NCBI GenBank assembly: GCA_008933995.1
Contig: WARS01000009.1
Span: 2,760,001-2,824,000, forward strand
From: Datnioides undecimradiatus
Lineage: Eukaryota; Chordata; Actinopteri; Lobotiformes; Datnioididae
Length of the DNA stretch: 64,000 nt
Direction of reading: 5' to 3'
Shown: positions 1 to 14,600 of the stretch, in pieces
How positions within the stretch are numbered: position 1 is the stretch's first letter
Layout: every line of letters begins with the position of its first letter
The notes under the pieces: model-generated
What the model was told of the DNA's origin: nothing
Seen by the model: the letters and a program-made list of their open reading frames with translations, nothing else
Database searches by the model: none
Program-made: the position numbers and the translations under genes

Positions 1-3000
1 TCTACGATTAACCTGTGAAGGTTGTTGGCTTTGATTCGTTGAGAAGAGGAAACATATTATGCAACATGAAGCTCGCTTTTATAGTACTTGAGAGGCATGT
101 GGTGGTATTACAGGCACGTTCAATTTGCCCTTCCTTTTCTTCTTAGTGCACATGTGTTGTTTGTGTTATCATCATTCATAAATGGACTAGCACTTGCACC
201 AAGGGCAAATATCTAAGACAGTTGGGGGGTTTCACGCCTTAGTGAAGATCTTGGTGAACGTGAAGCAGATCGTTTCCTGAAAAGGACCAAACCAGGTTTT
301 CGTCATAAATGAATGCTTTCGATCATTCTTGCAGAGAGGGTGACATTTCCGGCAAGAAAACAGACTGAAACCCAGAAGGAGGGGGAAAAAAAAAGTGTTG
401 TGAACTCGGCACATTTCCAGATTTGGCTACACAAACAGTCAGTTCTGCCAAAATCATGTTTATGCATTTTACCATATTCCATATTCGATTCTTTCCAGTG
501 CTCCTTGTTGGTGAAGGCACAGCACTGGGCTCCATTGTCTGAAAATGTTGCTGGTGGTCCGGTGACCTTTCACTGTCCCTGACCTTGAGTGTGGAAAGCC
601 AGTGCTTCCAGCCAGGCTGACAGACAGACGGACGGACAGAGAGGGGATAACAGGATTATTTTGTGGTGGTTGTGGTTCACTGATGTTGATTGTAACGTAC
701 ATGGTGTGGCTCACAGCTACATCTCTCCATGTCAAAGAGAATTAAAGTTGCATCAGTTCAAAGTAACTTTAATGTTTTGCTGCAGTGCCCTCAGCCCTCT
801 GCACAATTCTACTTTTATCAGCCTGCTAACTCTCCTCAGTCTGGTTTCCACTGCAGGCTAGGGCTTACTCATTACACTGTTTACTATGAGAGGGTCAAAC
901 ATATTTAGAAAACGTTTTCTAATCCACAGGTGCCTCAAAGCAAGGCTCTGACCTCCCACCTGTTTTATTGGCGAAGAATATTGGATATGAATAAATGTGT
1001 AAATAAAACAAGGTTGCTGATAGGAGCAGACATAAAAACTACAGTACTTCCATTGAATAGAAATAAATATATAGATGTATGAATAGGTAAATAAAATAAA
1101 GAAAATAAAATAGGCAGTTATACAGCAACACACGCACAACGGACCAACAAAACAATATTTTCATATCGTCAAATATGAACCTTCATAATTGCTGTATCAA
1201 AACTCTTTATAGATACATTAATTCATATTTTAACTGTTGATCAGATATCTCTGTAATGTAAACTTGATTAATTATAGCAACAGTGATCACCCATAGCCAG
1301 AGCCTTTCCTCGGGAGATGGTGGAGACCAAAACAAAGCTATTCCTGATAAATGCTAATGTTGCTCTTTGTCTACTGGATGGATAAATAGGGAACTATACA
1401 GTCTTAATAAGTCAGTGCTGTGATTTTAGATTGTTATTCTGCCCCCAACTGACCATAATGTTGAGATATTAAGGGATTCAATCACTGGATTACACTAGTG
1501 GCTTCAGAAAGGCCTTATTTAAGTCTTCTCTGGCCCTGATTAGCGCAGTTTGATCATTGGGTGAGAATGTGGCAGTTCCTCCGGTGCTCATGAGGCCAAT
1601 TTTCTTTGAGAGGCAGTTGGCTTCAGCTGAGATCATGCAGTCCTGGCCGTCCATCTTGCCAACTTACAGTTATGTGCTCGTGGCCAAGCAACAGTGATTG
1701 CATCCTGTGAGGAATGACTGGAAGCTAGGGTTTGAGAGTGATAACTGCGAGAAGCGAGTCTTCATTTAAAAACAATATGGAGACTCTTAAAGAGGTTCAT
1801 GCAGATGATTCACAGCAACAGGAAAAGGTGCTTCAGCTCGTACCTCGGGTTGCTTTCTGCAAGCACTTTCCTCCTATGTCATGTGGTTTGTTGCTCTAAT
1901 TGGCCAAAGTTAGCCTGTGATAGACAGATGTTTGATCCAACCATCCATGCCCTTTTTTACTCAGTTTCTAAAAAACATTTATCACATTGTTCTTTGAAAC
2001 AAACCATCTAGGGTTACAGGCCAACACTGTTAAGGAGAGATTATCGTACTGTTGCCAGAGTCACAAAATGAAAATGTTCCTCTTCATCTGTCCCTGTCTT
2101 TGTTATCTTTGCTGTTCATTTTCTTTTCTTTTTCATTTCTCCGGCACTGATCCGGCTCCATCCCCTTTCTTTTCCCTCAAGCCCTCCTCACACAGAGGGA
2201 GCATTATCTGGGGAATTATCCCACAACCCTCTACATTTCATTGATAGGCTTTCACAATGGATAATTAAAGTCGCGGAACTCACCAATGACCCTGACACAC
2301 CAGTGTGCAGTTAGGTCAAGGCGTTACACTTCATCAAGCAAACCCTGTCAGTCCTGCCAAGAAAAGGCTTTTAAGACCTCCCACTTCATGTTGCCTGTTC
2401 AGGAAGGAGCATTTAAAAGCAGGAGGCAAATAATTTTATGGCTGACATTATATCATCGTCTTAATTAGCACAATCAGTGTCATCAAAAGAAAACTGTGCT
2501 CATATTTCCATCCTTATTTTAGACAAGACAGAGAGATGTGTTTAACATGGCAGATTTGCAGCCCCTTGGAAGGTTTGTGCAGGAGGCTGAGCGAACTATC
2601 AGAGCTGAGTGTTGTGGAATTGCTTAAGGGTTAAAAGCAGTCAAGCTGCAGAGGAGAGAATATGGAGGGAGGGTGCGGGAGTTTATGTAACGTGACATCA
2701 GAAGTAGAGCTTTCCTGTAAAGTTAGCCCCAAAGCCCATGCTGGAGGCATGCGCGCACGCATGTGTGCATGCGATATCCCTGCTGACATTACAGGCTACT
2801 GAGGATCACCCTCCTGCTGCAGAGAGGAAAGATTAGTTTGTCAGACAAGGCATTAGCTTATTCTTATCCTGCATTACAGATGCTGACAGTTTGGATAAAG
2901 CCGATGCAGATAGAAACAGGTTTGATAAGTGTTCTCTCGGTTCCTGCAGCAGTTATATTAGCAGAAGAAGCAAGAAAGAAATTTGTAGCAATAATGGAGA

Positions 3001-3044
3001 TCATTTGTAGTTTTCATCCTGTCTTTAAAGGTAACAAGAGTTTG

Positions 3045-3335
3045 AAGCAGCTCTGTGAGGCTGTACTGAGCTGATTGCTAACAGCAGCATGCTAACATGC
3101 TCACACTGACAATTAACTTGCTGATGTTCGGCATTCATGATGGCTACTATGTTAACTCTCGTAGTCATCTTCCTTTTGGATGATCGCGTGCCAACATTTG
3201 CTTATTGGCAGTAAAGCAAAGTAAAGCTGCGGCAGCGGTGACGTTTTAAATTAAACAACTGGGCAAAGTGAAAATCTGATGTGATGGTGGCATTTAACGG
3301 ATCACCATTTGCAAGGTTGCAAATTCCATGGCATT
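3045..3335. repeat. Degenerate interspersed repeat, teleost type
   Basis: The segment has the wording of a common fish interspersed sequence: GAGGCTGTACTGAGCTGATT, then GCATGCTAACATGCTCACAC, then GGCAAAGTGAAAATCTGATG and a GGATCACCA block. It is diverged and interrupted, so an old copy. Shorter pieces of the same look occur near 14.46 kb and 23.18 kb. The family name is not assigned; recognition is from memory. Confidence 0.5.
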
Positions 3336-6300
3336 GCATTCATTCAGTATGACCTCCAAATGAAATTACAAAATACATAATTCCAGTTTCTCTATCTGAT
3401 GCTCCTCATAACAACCCTGCGGATAAGGTTTGGCTTGATACAAAGACAAGTTCGGTGTTAAATGAAAGTTAAATGGAAGATCATGGTCAGAGTCAAAATA
3501 AGTACTAAGGAACAGTTATGAGGAGACCTTCGTTGCCATGGTTACAACAATAACCATGGGGGTTAAAGTTAGAAAATGATCATAGGTATATTATATATTT
3601 TTTTAAATACAGTTTCAGACATTTCAATAAAAACAACAAACAACAAATAAACAACCTCCATTTATTTGAACTTCTTTCTTATCTTTCTTATTCCTCCCAC
3701 TTACTTTAAAAGATGCAATCTCCCTCCTGTCAGGAGAAACAGAGGCAGTAATGGAAACCGTAGCGCAAGATTTTAAATACATTTTCAAAGCACTGAGAAA
3801 GGACGAATTGCAAGATCTTGACCTTATACACGTGGATCTGCAGGAGCGATGAGTTCAGTGAATTTCATTATCCTTTCCTGAAATTGGAAAGCTTGGTGGG
3901 AAATTCACAGATTAAACGTCCCTTCAACACAACATTAGTGCATTGTAAAGGCCCTGTTTTCCATTTTTCTCGAGGATATCGTGATGATACACATGAGTCA
4001 TCCAGTTTTGAATTTGCTTGCTACATCTACAAGTTGGCAGATGAATCCGCATTTTCAGTCCGAAGTTAGAATAGTTTAACTGTAATAAATATAATCCCAA
4101 ACTCCAGTGTTACAGATGCTGCAGACAGGAATTGTTTGAAAGTTTAAAATTCCCTTCCTCTGCTTTGAACCTTGATTCTTGTACATTACACCTATCTCAG
4201 AAGAGCTGTCCTGACTCGAGGAAAGGATAGTATGTCATCTGAGGAGATCACACTAAGGACGCAGCATGTCTCCTGAGGACAAAGTGCTCCTATTGGAAGT
4301 GGAAAGTGTTTCCGCTAAACGGAAATGATGGCTGTAAAACATTCTCCGCTGTAGCTCACTGGCCATTAACTGTTGGATTTAAGCCATGCATCACAAACAG
4401 GATGTTTAAAAAGACTGCGGGTTTATGCTGCGTGAGTCATTCTGGATGAACAGAGAAATATGACGTGTCCTCTCTGCATTCAGTATTGATCCGCTTTGGC
4501 CATGACCAGATTAAAAATATAGCTGGGATGCGGTGCTGTTGTGCAATGTTATGAGTGTTTGAGTATCTCGAATAATTCAATTAAGTGTGTGCGTGTGTGT
4601 GTTGGGGTCTGTCTGCCTGCTTGTGTGCACTGGGAGGAATCACTGCTGGTCGTATTTCACTGTGGCTGCATCACTTTCAACTGCTGTCTAATTTGTTGCT
4701 CTGAAACTTCAAAACTGTATTTCCTGCGTCCCCCATCACTTGCATTTCAACATTTGCGATGGCTCTGCTGCCTGGCTTGGGTGACAAGCTACCGGGCTGC
4801 TTCCTCTGATGTGTTGTCACGGTAATGTTAAAAGTTGGCAAACAGGCTTATGAACTTTCAGACCAACCATAGGTTTAACAAATTATCATGGTTTGGTACA
4901 AACAAATAAGTTCACTCATGCTACATACTTCAAGTGATCAATACCATACCAATCAAGTGAACCTACTGCTTATGCAGGCTTTGTTGCTGTTACTTACTTT
5001 GAACCTTCATAATTAGTATGCTTATAAGAGGTTTCCACCAAACAATTCATGAAAAACATAGGTAGGAATAAGCTGTTTGCACAATAACGAACAATATATA
5101 TAGTGATATTTTTGTATTTTATAAAAACACTGTATGCTAACTCACGAGAAGCACAGTCTGTGGCTTCTATACAGAGATGAAACGGTCAAATGTCTGTGAC
5201 TTTGCACTTCAGCCACAAACGCATATGCACAGAGTGATCTTGGAGTAGCTGTTAAACATAGACTGACTCTTAATCCAGATTTCCTCCCAGGCTCTATCTC
5301 TTTCTCTCTCTCAGCATCAATCTGTTTTTCACTTTGTCACCGTCGCTGTCGTTAAAAACCAACGTAAATCACAACTTTATTATTCTGCGTGGTTAAATCC
5401 ATATTTTACCACCTCATTTTCTAACAAAGGTCTCTCTCTCTCGTTTTCTCTCCACTCTTGCATTGTCTGCTACTCGCGCTCTCAGCTAATTGTGAACCCA
5501 CAGTTAAAACTGGAGCCATTTTTATCTCATACAGTAAATTATTTATTAGCTTACATTATTCAACAAGTGTAATAAGTGCAGAATGCTGGTTAAATGAATA
5601 ATGGAATGGCAATCATTTAAAAAACACATTTCTCACTCGGCCTAAATGGCAACAGCTTTTGCATGACTGCAGGGTGTTAGGCTGCCTTCCAGAGCCGTGC
5701 CGTGCTGAGCCGTGCTGTGTTAACTTGTGTTCTAACTTGTGATGCTGCACAGATGCCTGTCACATGCTATAACATTTAGTGTGGATGCAAGCAACTGAGG
5801 TTCCACACACATGTGTTGGACTTATCTTTGGATTAAAGTAATTATCAAATTTGCACACTGAGTATCTTTAATGTCCAACTATGTAATTTTATATCAATAA
5901 TTCAGTTTTTGCCTGCTAACACACACCTGCACATACACATACTGATATGGATAACTTGTTTCCATAAAGCCCATTAAATCCCTTTGCACAACAACCTTAT
6001 AGCCATCCTGCTACAGTTTACCAACATGAACACATCAGTGCAACACACATATACTAGGGAAAAGCACACTGCTAACATTAGCTTGTGAGCTAAGCTTTGG
6101 CACGTTAACAGCATGGAAACATATTCTTCACTACAGCTATCTGCACACTCTCTGTTTGTTTTGTCTCTAGGTTCCCTGCTGGTGCTCAGCCTGCCAGCTG
6201 ACAGACACACAGCTAATTGAGACAAAAAGTAGCATTTCCTATTTCCACAAAAACCTTTTTTATTTTTTTAAATAATAAAAAAGGGTTAACAGTATTTAAA

Positions 6301-7269
6301 AAAAAAAAAAAAGAGGGCAAACAACTGGGCATTAGGGGAGAAGTAAATTTAATTATACTTATACTGTCCTTATACTGTCTTCAGGGGGGCTGGTCGTGAA
6401 GTTAAAGCAATTAAGGGTTAGGATTGCAGGGCTAACACATGAAATTCCACAGGCTTACGATATATTTCAAATTTACATAATAATGGCTCAAGCATTATTG
6501 TGCAATTGCCAAAACTGCCCACAGGTGTGCTTGTCCATCGGTGATAGACCAGTAAGGCAATTTTCTGAAAAATGAATAGTCCTCATGTTTGTTGCAAGCA
6601 AACTAAACCTGTCCAGACTGTGATGTAACTGCATTAAGTAGGACCTTTTATATGAGTTCAAGCAGTGTCTCACTGTGTCATCGCCATGTCAGACAGAGTG
6701 TGTAATGATGAATAATCCCGGTCATGACCAGCTCATCATCATCTCTGCAGGTGAAAATGTGATGCCGCCTTCGGTTTTGGCTGCCCGGCTTGTCTCCTTT
6801 TACCACTGCGAAAGATGACACGGTGTCTCTGACATTAAGAGAAGCTGGCAGAAACAGACAAATTGTACACAATGAACAGATGTCCAGAGGAAAGGTAGCG
6901 AGATGAGGTTCAGGTGAGGTTAAATATTGAATATACTTAAATGTCAAATTAAACTATCACTGCAATGAAGGTGAGTTGGACTAAAATCATCATAGCCCAA
7001 AGGAATTCATATTGAACAAAGCTTTAGTTCTAGTCTGTCCTGAAAATGACACAATATTATTGTTTCTTTATAACTAACAAGTTAGATCGCACGGGCAGGT
7101 ATTGATTATTTGTCCAGAGAGGAACGAAGGTGATGTGACTCTCTTTTGTAACATGAAACTATAGAAAACTAAAACCTAAATTCAGAAAGTGTTGAAGCAC
7201 AGTGTGGGGGTTTCCACAGACCCGCTGTGATCCACCATGAAATAACTACCGTCATTACCTTCCATCCTT

Positions 7270-8560
7270 CCAGCTTCCCTTCTCTATAGGTTACTTGTTC
7301 TTCTTTGCGTCGCGGTTTTTCGTCCTGTTAATGTTACGACTTAGTGATTCCCTTTCTTTTCTCTCTCATCCTTCCTTTGTTCTCTGCGGGTGTCTGTATG
7401 TTTTTCTCCTCGTGCTTTCACCCGCTCTCTCTCTTTCTCTCTTTCTTTCTTTATGTCTCATTAGCTCCTGTTCCTGCTGCCTGAGACACACTCACACACT
7501 TCCTCCTTTTAGCTTTTCTCCTTCTCTGCGTGCCTTTTCATCATCCTGTCATTTCATTGATGTTTAATCTCTCTCTGTTTCTCTTTAGGTTGTCGGGTCA
7601 CCCCTGCCTGATGATACTGTGGGGTCTCTGCAGCTCACTCTATACTTATGTACTTAAAATTCCCCCATCCCCTTTCTTCCTTTTCTTCCTCCTTACCTTC
7701 CATCCTTTGTTCCCTTTCCCCTTAAAAGCCTTAATCCCTTTCTTCTTTTTTACCCTCTCATCCACCTTTTGCAAATCATTCATCATTCATTATTCATATT
7801 CATTATAATCGCAGTTTTGCCTTCCTTCATTCATCTACTTTTCCCAATTTACTACTTTGCCCCTTCATCCTTCTCCATCCTACCACGCTGCTCTTCTGCA
7901 TTGTGCTTGCCTGTTCCTTGACCTCACTGCTCCCTCCTGCCTCCTTAATGCTTCCTCTCCTCCATAATTGTCTAATTCTACTCCTTTCTTCTACTTTTCC
8001 GGCAATTGTCTTCCTTGAAATTTCCTTATACCCTACCCTCCATTTCCTCTACCTAGTGTCTCCTTGATTCTTCCCTCCCACGTTTGTTTCCCTTCCTTTA
8101 CCTCCCCCGCTCCCTCCCTTCCTTCCTTTGCTCACCTCACCTGACACGTTTCCATTCAAAACTCATTTTATCCTCCGCTTTCCTCCCATTTTCTTCCCAT
8201 CTCCTTTGTTCATGTCAAATAAAGACACATACGGGCCAGTGTGCACACTCACTCACACATAAACACACACACACACACATCTCTTGCTGGCTTTCAGAGC
8301 TCTTTCTCTCCGCTCCTGTATTTTTTCATTTCCGCTTCGGTTTTGTTTTTTCTCCCCTGTATGTCGTTGTCTCTCTCCAGCTCTCTTCCTCTTTGAGTCT
8401 CCGTTACTCTCCTACACTTTTTTCTTTCTCCGTATCCTCCCTCCTCTGCCTCCCTCGAGCAAATTGTCTAAGTACAGTTGAATTTCATCGTTTCCACTCT
8501 TCCTCCCTATCCGTCTTTCTCTTATTCCTTTCACCTACTCCTTCTGGCAACGGTAATGTT
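7270..8560. repeat. 1.3-kb pyrimidine-rich tract
   Basis: The + strand is overwhelmingly C and T for about 1.3 kb (CTTCC, TCTTT and CCTTCC runs), with only short breaks and a small (CA)n near 8,265-8,279. Several long open frames cross it, but they are rich in Leu, Ser, Phe and Pro because of the base composition and have no domain character. It is best read as expanded low-complexity DNA. Confidence 0.75.
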
Positions 8561-11500
8561 TTTTTTTTTTCTACCCACCACTTCTGTACCGATTCCCTGC
8601 TAAATAACAACGTTATCAGATAGCCTGTCAAGCCTGCTGTCACCAACTTACAATACCCAGACCATTTACTTAAAGAGGAAAACCTCCCTCCGGCTGTCTT
8701 GCTCTGTGAGATATCGCTCAGTGATGCATGCGATTGCATTCGTGGTTTTATGATGAAATGTTACATGTTAATCCGCCTCATTTGCGTCTAAGGAAGTTTA
8801 TGATTGCCTGCTTTTCCCAAAATGCTTTTTGGTATCTGATATGGGAACGATTCAGCTTTGTGATATGCAGTTTAACGGCTGCAACGCACTGCGGTGCATT
8901 TTGTCAGGCTGTAGTCAGAGAGCAGAAAATCTCTGCCTGACCAGCTTCCACAGTGGATTTCACCCTTTTGATTCTTACCTGATGGTCCGTTCTCAAGGAC
9001 TGACTCCGTGTTATAGATTGATGAAACATTCGGTGTCACCGTAGCAGCAGGAAAAACCTGCATGTGGTGTCATTCTGTCTACATTTGGACTGGAAGTCGC
9101 AGAGACGCCCTGTCAAAGAAAACATCACGAACCCAACCTGTGGCTGGACGTCCTTTAAGAGATCTATGATGACAGACTGACGCATGTTGTAACACATCAC
9201 TAGACTGACTGAAAAATGTAAAAACTCCACTTGTTAGCATCTATTTGTCACTGTTAATATTACAAAAGCTGTTTTAAAAGTGAAACACATGTTTTAACAC
9301 ATCAAAATAATTTGTTTTGAAAAGGTTCATGTCCAATGTGTGTGTTTTTACGTCTCAGACAACCGGACACCAGATGGTTCCGACTTTAAGTGCCCTCGAC
9401 GGCGGCCCAATGTGCAAGAAAATGCGATGACGTGGCGCCTGGGGTGGACTAAATGTGAGGCAGGGCCATTTTCTGTAGGTGCCACACCGCGTGCGGTCTG
9501 CTTGTGCAAACACCCTGACAAAGGACGCGTGAAATAGACGATCTTATCTGTTATGAGTCTTCCAGATTCTTTCTTTTGCAATTGCCTCAAAAGAAATAAA
9601 GTGACAGTTTCTCTTCAGAAGGATTAAATCCATTTTTTTCCCATCCATGCCTTTCCTTTAGCTGTCCACAGGATGCTGTAGACTCTACAGTGCTAAGCTG
9701 CAGAAACAGGCCGAGGAGCGTTCTGTCACAACATGTTTTACACCCAGTCAGGAGGTGAAAGATTGAGGTTGAGGCATTAATATTTAAATTAGCCGTTCTT
9801 AAGTCAAGTTCTGCCAACGTATAGGCATTCGTCCAACATCTCTTTCACCCATTTATTCCTCCTCCTCAGCCTCAGCACTCACCCCTTATTGTTTATCTCC
9901 TAATTCTTTCCACCTTTTACCTTCATCTGTCCTTGCACAGACAACACCACAGCCTCCCCTTTGCTCTGAGGCCTCTACCACAATTACTGTTACACAATAT
10001 CTCACACGGTAAATGTTTTATCTGATGCTGAAGTGGCTGCATAATTCACACTCTGTGTCGGAAATGTTGAGCATTTTCTTCTGGAGACAGCTATAAAAAC
10101 AAGAAAAGAGGGGGAAAGGGGTGCTGTTTCCCGTGGAGATGGGTGAATTTCAGTAGCAATTATTGTAATTATCGTTTTGTGCCTTGTAAAATGAAAACCC
10201 CAAATTGCCAGAAAAGGAGATGACAAAAGCAAGGAAAACCCGAAATTGCAGACAAACAAAAGTGTCTGAGTCTAAACACAAGTAGGGTAATTTCACAATT
10301 CACAGAATATGTGCTTGGAAGGGAATTAAAACTCCTATCTATTGTCCTCACTGCTGCTCCCTCAATAGCAGAAAATTGGGCTTTCCGTTGTGAATTCTCT
10401 CAAACGTTATCTCTGTAAGAAGTCATCAAACTATTGTCCATTTTACACCCAACGCTGCATTAAACCACATGACAACTTTTGTGACTCCAGCTGCTAAATG
10501 CTATCTTTGTTTGCCAGCAGTTTGGTGTTAGCATACAGTGGTAGCATAAAAGCGTGCAAAGTGCAAAGGACTCAGAGCAGCTGCCGGACCGTTCTCCCCA
10601 AATATCTGCTGAAACGAGGAGATTAAAGCAGAGAGAGGAGGGATTTTGTGACAGTTATTGGTTGATACAGTCAAAGCCAGGTGTGGTGTCACCTCCCCCT
10701 GTCCCATCCCTGTCTGCGCAAGAAGGAGGAGGAGGAGTAGGTGGAGGAGGTGTCAGAGAGGAGACAGCAGGGAGTTACGGTATCGATCCACGTCAGGTTA
10801 AGATGACCTAAAGGCAGCGCCGCTGGGAGAAGCCTTCCACTCGTTTCTAACTGTTTGCTTCTCTCCTGCTGCTTTGGGCTCACTCTGCTGAATCACTTCT
10901 TGATTTTAGTTCAGTTCTATGGGCATTTATAATATATTTACTGTATACCAAGTAATCAGCCAGTCACAACATGATGGCATGCAATTTAGTTGTCGAAAGT
11001 CTTATTTTCCTGCTCTGTATATGATTGCTGTGACACACTTTCTGTTTTGGTCATTTGTTTTTAACACTCCTCCTCTTTTTCCTTTTCATTCCCACACAAG
11101 AAATGATGCTTTTGACATTGATGGGCTGTTTGAAACCAGTCCAGTGCTCCAACGATGGTCGTTTTGTTTGGTGGAGTGGACATTTGCACAGTTTCTCCAC
11201 ACGAGGAAAGAGGAGTTTGGGGTTTTCTGTTGGGCTTTTAAAAAGGAAGAAGAATCTAGTTAACCTGTCGACACAACAATGCAATCATTGGGAAATTCTG
11301 GTTAACATAATGCAAACAGTTGATTGATTAGACATCCAGCAGACTTGGAGCAACACTAGCATTATTTTTCCTGCGTTTCTGGCCACCTCATGAATGCATG
11401 TTGAATATTTGCTAGGCTTTTAAATTGATTTTGGTCTCTGACAGCTCCAGCAGAAGGTTTCTGTACCTGCAGCGGATCAATGCACCATGTTCGCCAGCTA

Positions 11501-11741
11501 TTACCAAACATTGTCTGCTGGCCAAGTATCACGAAGTGTTTTTGTGCGTGTGTGTGCCTGTGTGTGTGCTGGAAAAGGGTTGTTGACGCTGGATAGATTG
11601 AACCCAAAGTGTAAAACTCACTGGTGATGAAGAACTTCAGAATAACTCCTCCAATCAAAGGACTCATCTGCATGTCTATTAACTTCACTGCGAATGCCAT
11701 CATACCCTCTGTCTCTCATTCCCACGTTTCTCTCTACTCAG

Positions 11742-11875
11742 TCCCATATGTTTCTGATCTGGCACCTCTCAGACCCGCTGACCACCAGCTGCTAAATGTT
11801 CTGTGGCCAAGGCTCAAAACAGAGCTGTGCTTTTACAGGTTTAGCTCCGGCATCGTGGAGCAGCCTCCTCCTCAG
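11742..11875 (+). other. Exon-like segment, unassigned
   Basis: A strong pyrimidine tract ending in ACTCAG precedes 134 bases that are open in one frame for 44 codons and end at a CTCAG|GTCAGC donor-like site. The predicted peptide begins PYVSDLAPLRPADHQLL and matches nothing I recognise. No partner exon of compatible phase was found nearby. It may be an exon of an untranslated RNA or of a gene beyond the left edge, or it may be chance. Confidence 0.15.
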
Positions 11876-14464
11876 GTCAGCTGAGTCAATGCTTTATTTT
11901 AAAAAAGCTTTTAAATGGATTGTCGTATTTATAAGGCTTCACTCTGTTTCTTTCAGTTGTTCTGTGTTTTATTCTGCTGCTATTGAGATTTTACGTTTTT
12001 AACTCCGGTCAGTTACTTTTCTGGACCTTTTTCTAACAGTGAATTACTCTTTCTCTCTCACACACACACACACACTAACTGACAAAAAGTCTGTCCATCT
12101 CCTGACTCCTGACTCCTGACTCGTAGGGAGAGAGAGAGGGAGAGTCTTTGGCAGGCAGCGTGATGGATGTGTAGCCTACCTTTAATCTCCAAAGCCACCT
12201 GCAGAAGACAGATGATTGGGGGATTTCTTCTCTCTTCTCTCTTTCTATCTCGCACCTTTGTCTTCATCAAGCTGTTCATATTACATAAAAAGAGGGTCAA
12301 AAGTGGTGTGTGTGTGTGTATGTGTGTGTGTGTTTGTGTTTGTCATGGATGGGCTGATCTAGATTGTAAAGGCATACGGCCCACCAGCACCTCTACGCTA
12401 CGACTGCATTCTTTTAAATCCGAGCACATGAATCCCAACCAGTGCCAAGTACATTCAGTCTTTGGTTTTTACCTGTAGCTGGCGGCGTGGTACTTGCTGG
12501 AGAATTGCCATGAAATCTTGCACACACATGTTCTCGAGCAGACGAATCCTGCGGACTTTGAAGATCCTCGTGCATCACCATGAGGTAGAAATTAGATTGC
12601 CATGTAATGTGGTACAGATATCCTTGTCCCCCGCAAAACAAATTGCCTTTAACTTTAACTTTTCATCCCCCACAATGTTTATAACTTAACTCCTGCATTT
12701 TGTGTTTAGTGCCAATGTGCAAATGTGTAACTGACTTGCTAAAAATCTGCATTTTAATACGCAATTTCTCACTGTCCTGTTGAAAAATGACCACTGCAGG
12801 CAAACCTGACAATAACACAAACAAGTGATCTCAGTTCAGGGTATAAACATACTGCAGCTGTGTTTAGATTAAATGTTGCTACTATATTAGTCCAAGAACA
12901 TATTTTTGCTAATTGCAAACTGCATGTGAACAACAGTGGTGTGAAAAAGGCTGCTGATCGGTGTACACCGCGTTTTATACTGGTACCAGCAGATATAGAG
13001 TTAGAAAACAAAGTGCAAAGCAGGAAAGCTAGCAGATGTGAACCTTAACTGTAACAATACTTTGATTAGGACCAATTATGCACTACCTTGAAAGCACAAA
13101 TATTCACAATCGAGGCGCTGTGGGGTCAGGGTTACAGTTCAAAGACAACAGATCATTTAATCGAATCTGGAGAGGAACGATCTCGTGAGAAAAGGAAGTG
13201 CTACAGAAAAGCAATAAGAGCCGAGGAGAGAGGTGGAGGTGCTGTTTAAGTTCCAGATAAGAGAGCAGTGGAGTGTATAGAGGAGACAGAGATAATAAAT
13301 CAGCAGGTAGAGGTGATATGAGGTCTTACTTCAAGCCAAAGACACTTCTGTGTTTTATGGAAAATGTGGAGATCAAGCGTAACAACTAGAGCGTGAGGAT
13401 AGCGTGATATAACGAGGTGTAACACTGGCCATTGAAGGTCTTGTATGTGCGTCTCACTGCAGCGGGAGAGTGGGAGAGAGATTTAAACTTGAACAGTTCG
13501 GGCCAATTCAGGAACAGTGGCTTTTATTACAACTATAGTGCCGTGTTTCAAAATCAACTTTCCGCCTTCAGTTGGGAGAAACAGGTTAAACAGATTCAGG
13601 CTCACCCACACAGGTGGTTTTACTTGACTGGCTTGATTAGACCTCTTCTCGGGACAGTGTGGGCACGTACAAATTGCTCCTGTTTGTTTTCCTGTTGGGG
13701 TGGGACAACTTATCCCTTATCTTTCTCATTAGGCGCATCACTCCGTCCAACTTGAACCAGAGCCCAGAGCTCTAACCAGCCAGAATAATTGAAAACACCT
13801 CTGTAGATGCGCAGGCTCATTTAATGATGAATGCTTAACAACTAAACAGAGGCGTGGAGATCAAAGGCTAAAATCAGAGGTGTAGCAAAACACTGTGGTT
13901 TGAAAGCCCTGGTGAAGAGCTACAGAGCTTAAAACACATTGGCTTTTTGATTATTTAAGCACTACTATAAAAGCTTTTTAAAAAAAATATTCTCCTTCCC
14001 TTGTTTTAACATTCTCTCATATTTGGATTACCTGCATTGATTTCTTGTTTGAAGTGGGAACAAAACAATATCACCTGCCTGCGAAAAACGCCCAAAATGA
14101 ACCCACAATCGAGATTTGCAGAACTATTTATTTAGTCCAGGGTGTGTCAGGTGTCTACAGCTCTTTTGTCGACATCCAGCGTTATAGAATGAAGTTTTAA
14201 GATAAGTAATCAGAGCAATCTCTCAGAAAAGCCTAGGATTAGTGGCTGACTTTACTCACTGAGATTTTAGCCATGCTAGAATCCACAGGGATAGTAATGT
14301 CATTAAGTCCTCCACTGCCGTATCCAAACTACTACTTGATGGATGTCTCAGGACGAATTACAGTAACTTTGGTGAATCTCCTCACTTTCTTCCAAAACCA
14401 CCACCAGTCTTTTAAAATGTTATATAATTAATTTAGTTTAAGTCTAAAACTAATAAAACCCCAT

Positions 14465-14600
14465 CAGATGATTAGCAAATGTTAGCCTGCTAAAGTGCTA
14501 AACCAAGATTGAGATTAAGTTACATGTCAGTGCTGCTAATCAGCTGCATGCTTGCACGGTCAGTGTGTGGTTGTTGGCACGGTGACTTTTAGCTTATAGG
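14465..14600. repeat. Fragment of GCTAAC-rich interspersed repeat
   Basis: Contains AGCAAATGTTAGCCTGCTAA and later GCTGCATGCTTGCACGGTCA, resembling the repeat at 3.05-3.33 kb. It is short and diverged. Confidence 0.35.

Noticed and set aside
8084-8623. 179-codon open frame on +
   Set aside because: It lies in the pyrimidine-rich tract; its Leu/Ser/Phe/Pro content follows from C/T bias, and it has no domain or splice partners.
9340-9537. GC-richer open frame on + (65 codons) with CpGs and a TGACGTGG motif
   Set aside because: No family match and no splice sites. It may be a regulatory patch, but the sequence alone does not show it.
13080-13800. Possible transposon with a 107-codon open frame (13,432-13,755)
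   Set aside because: No terminal repeats, target duplication or recognisable protein was found.
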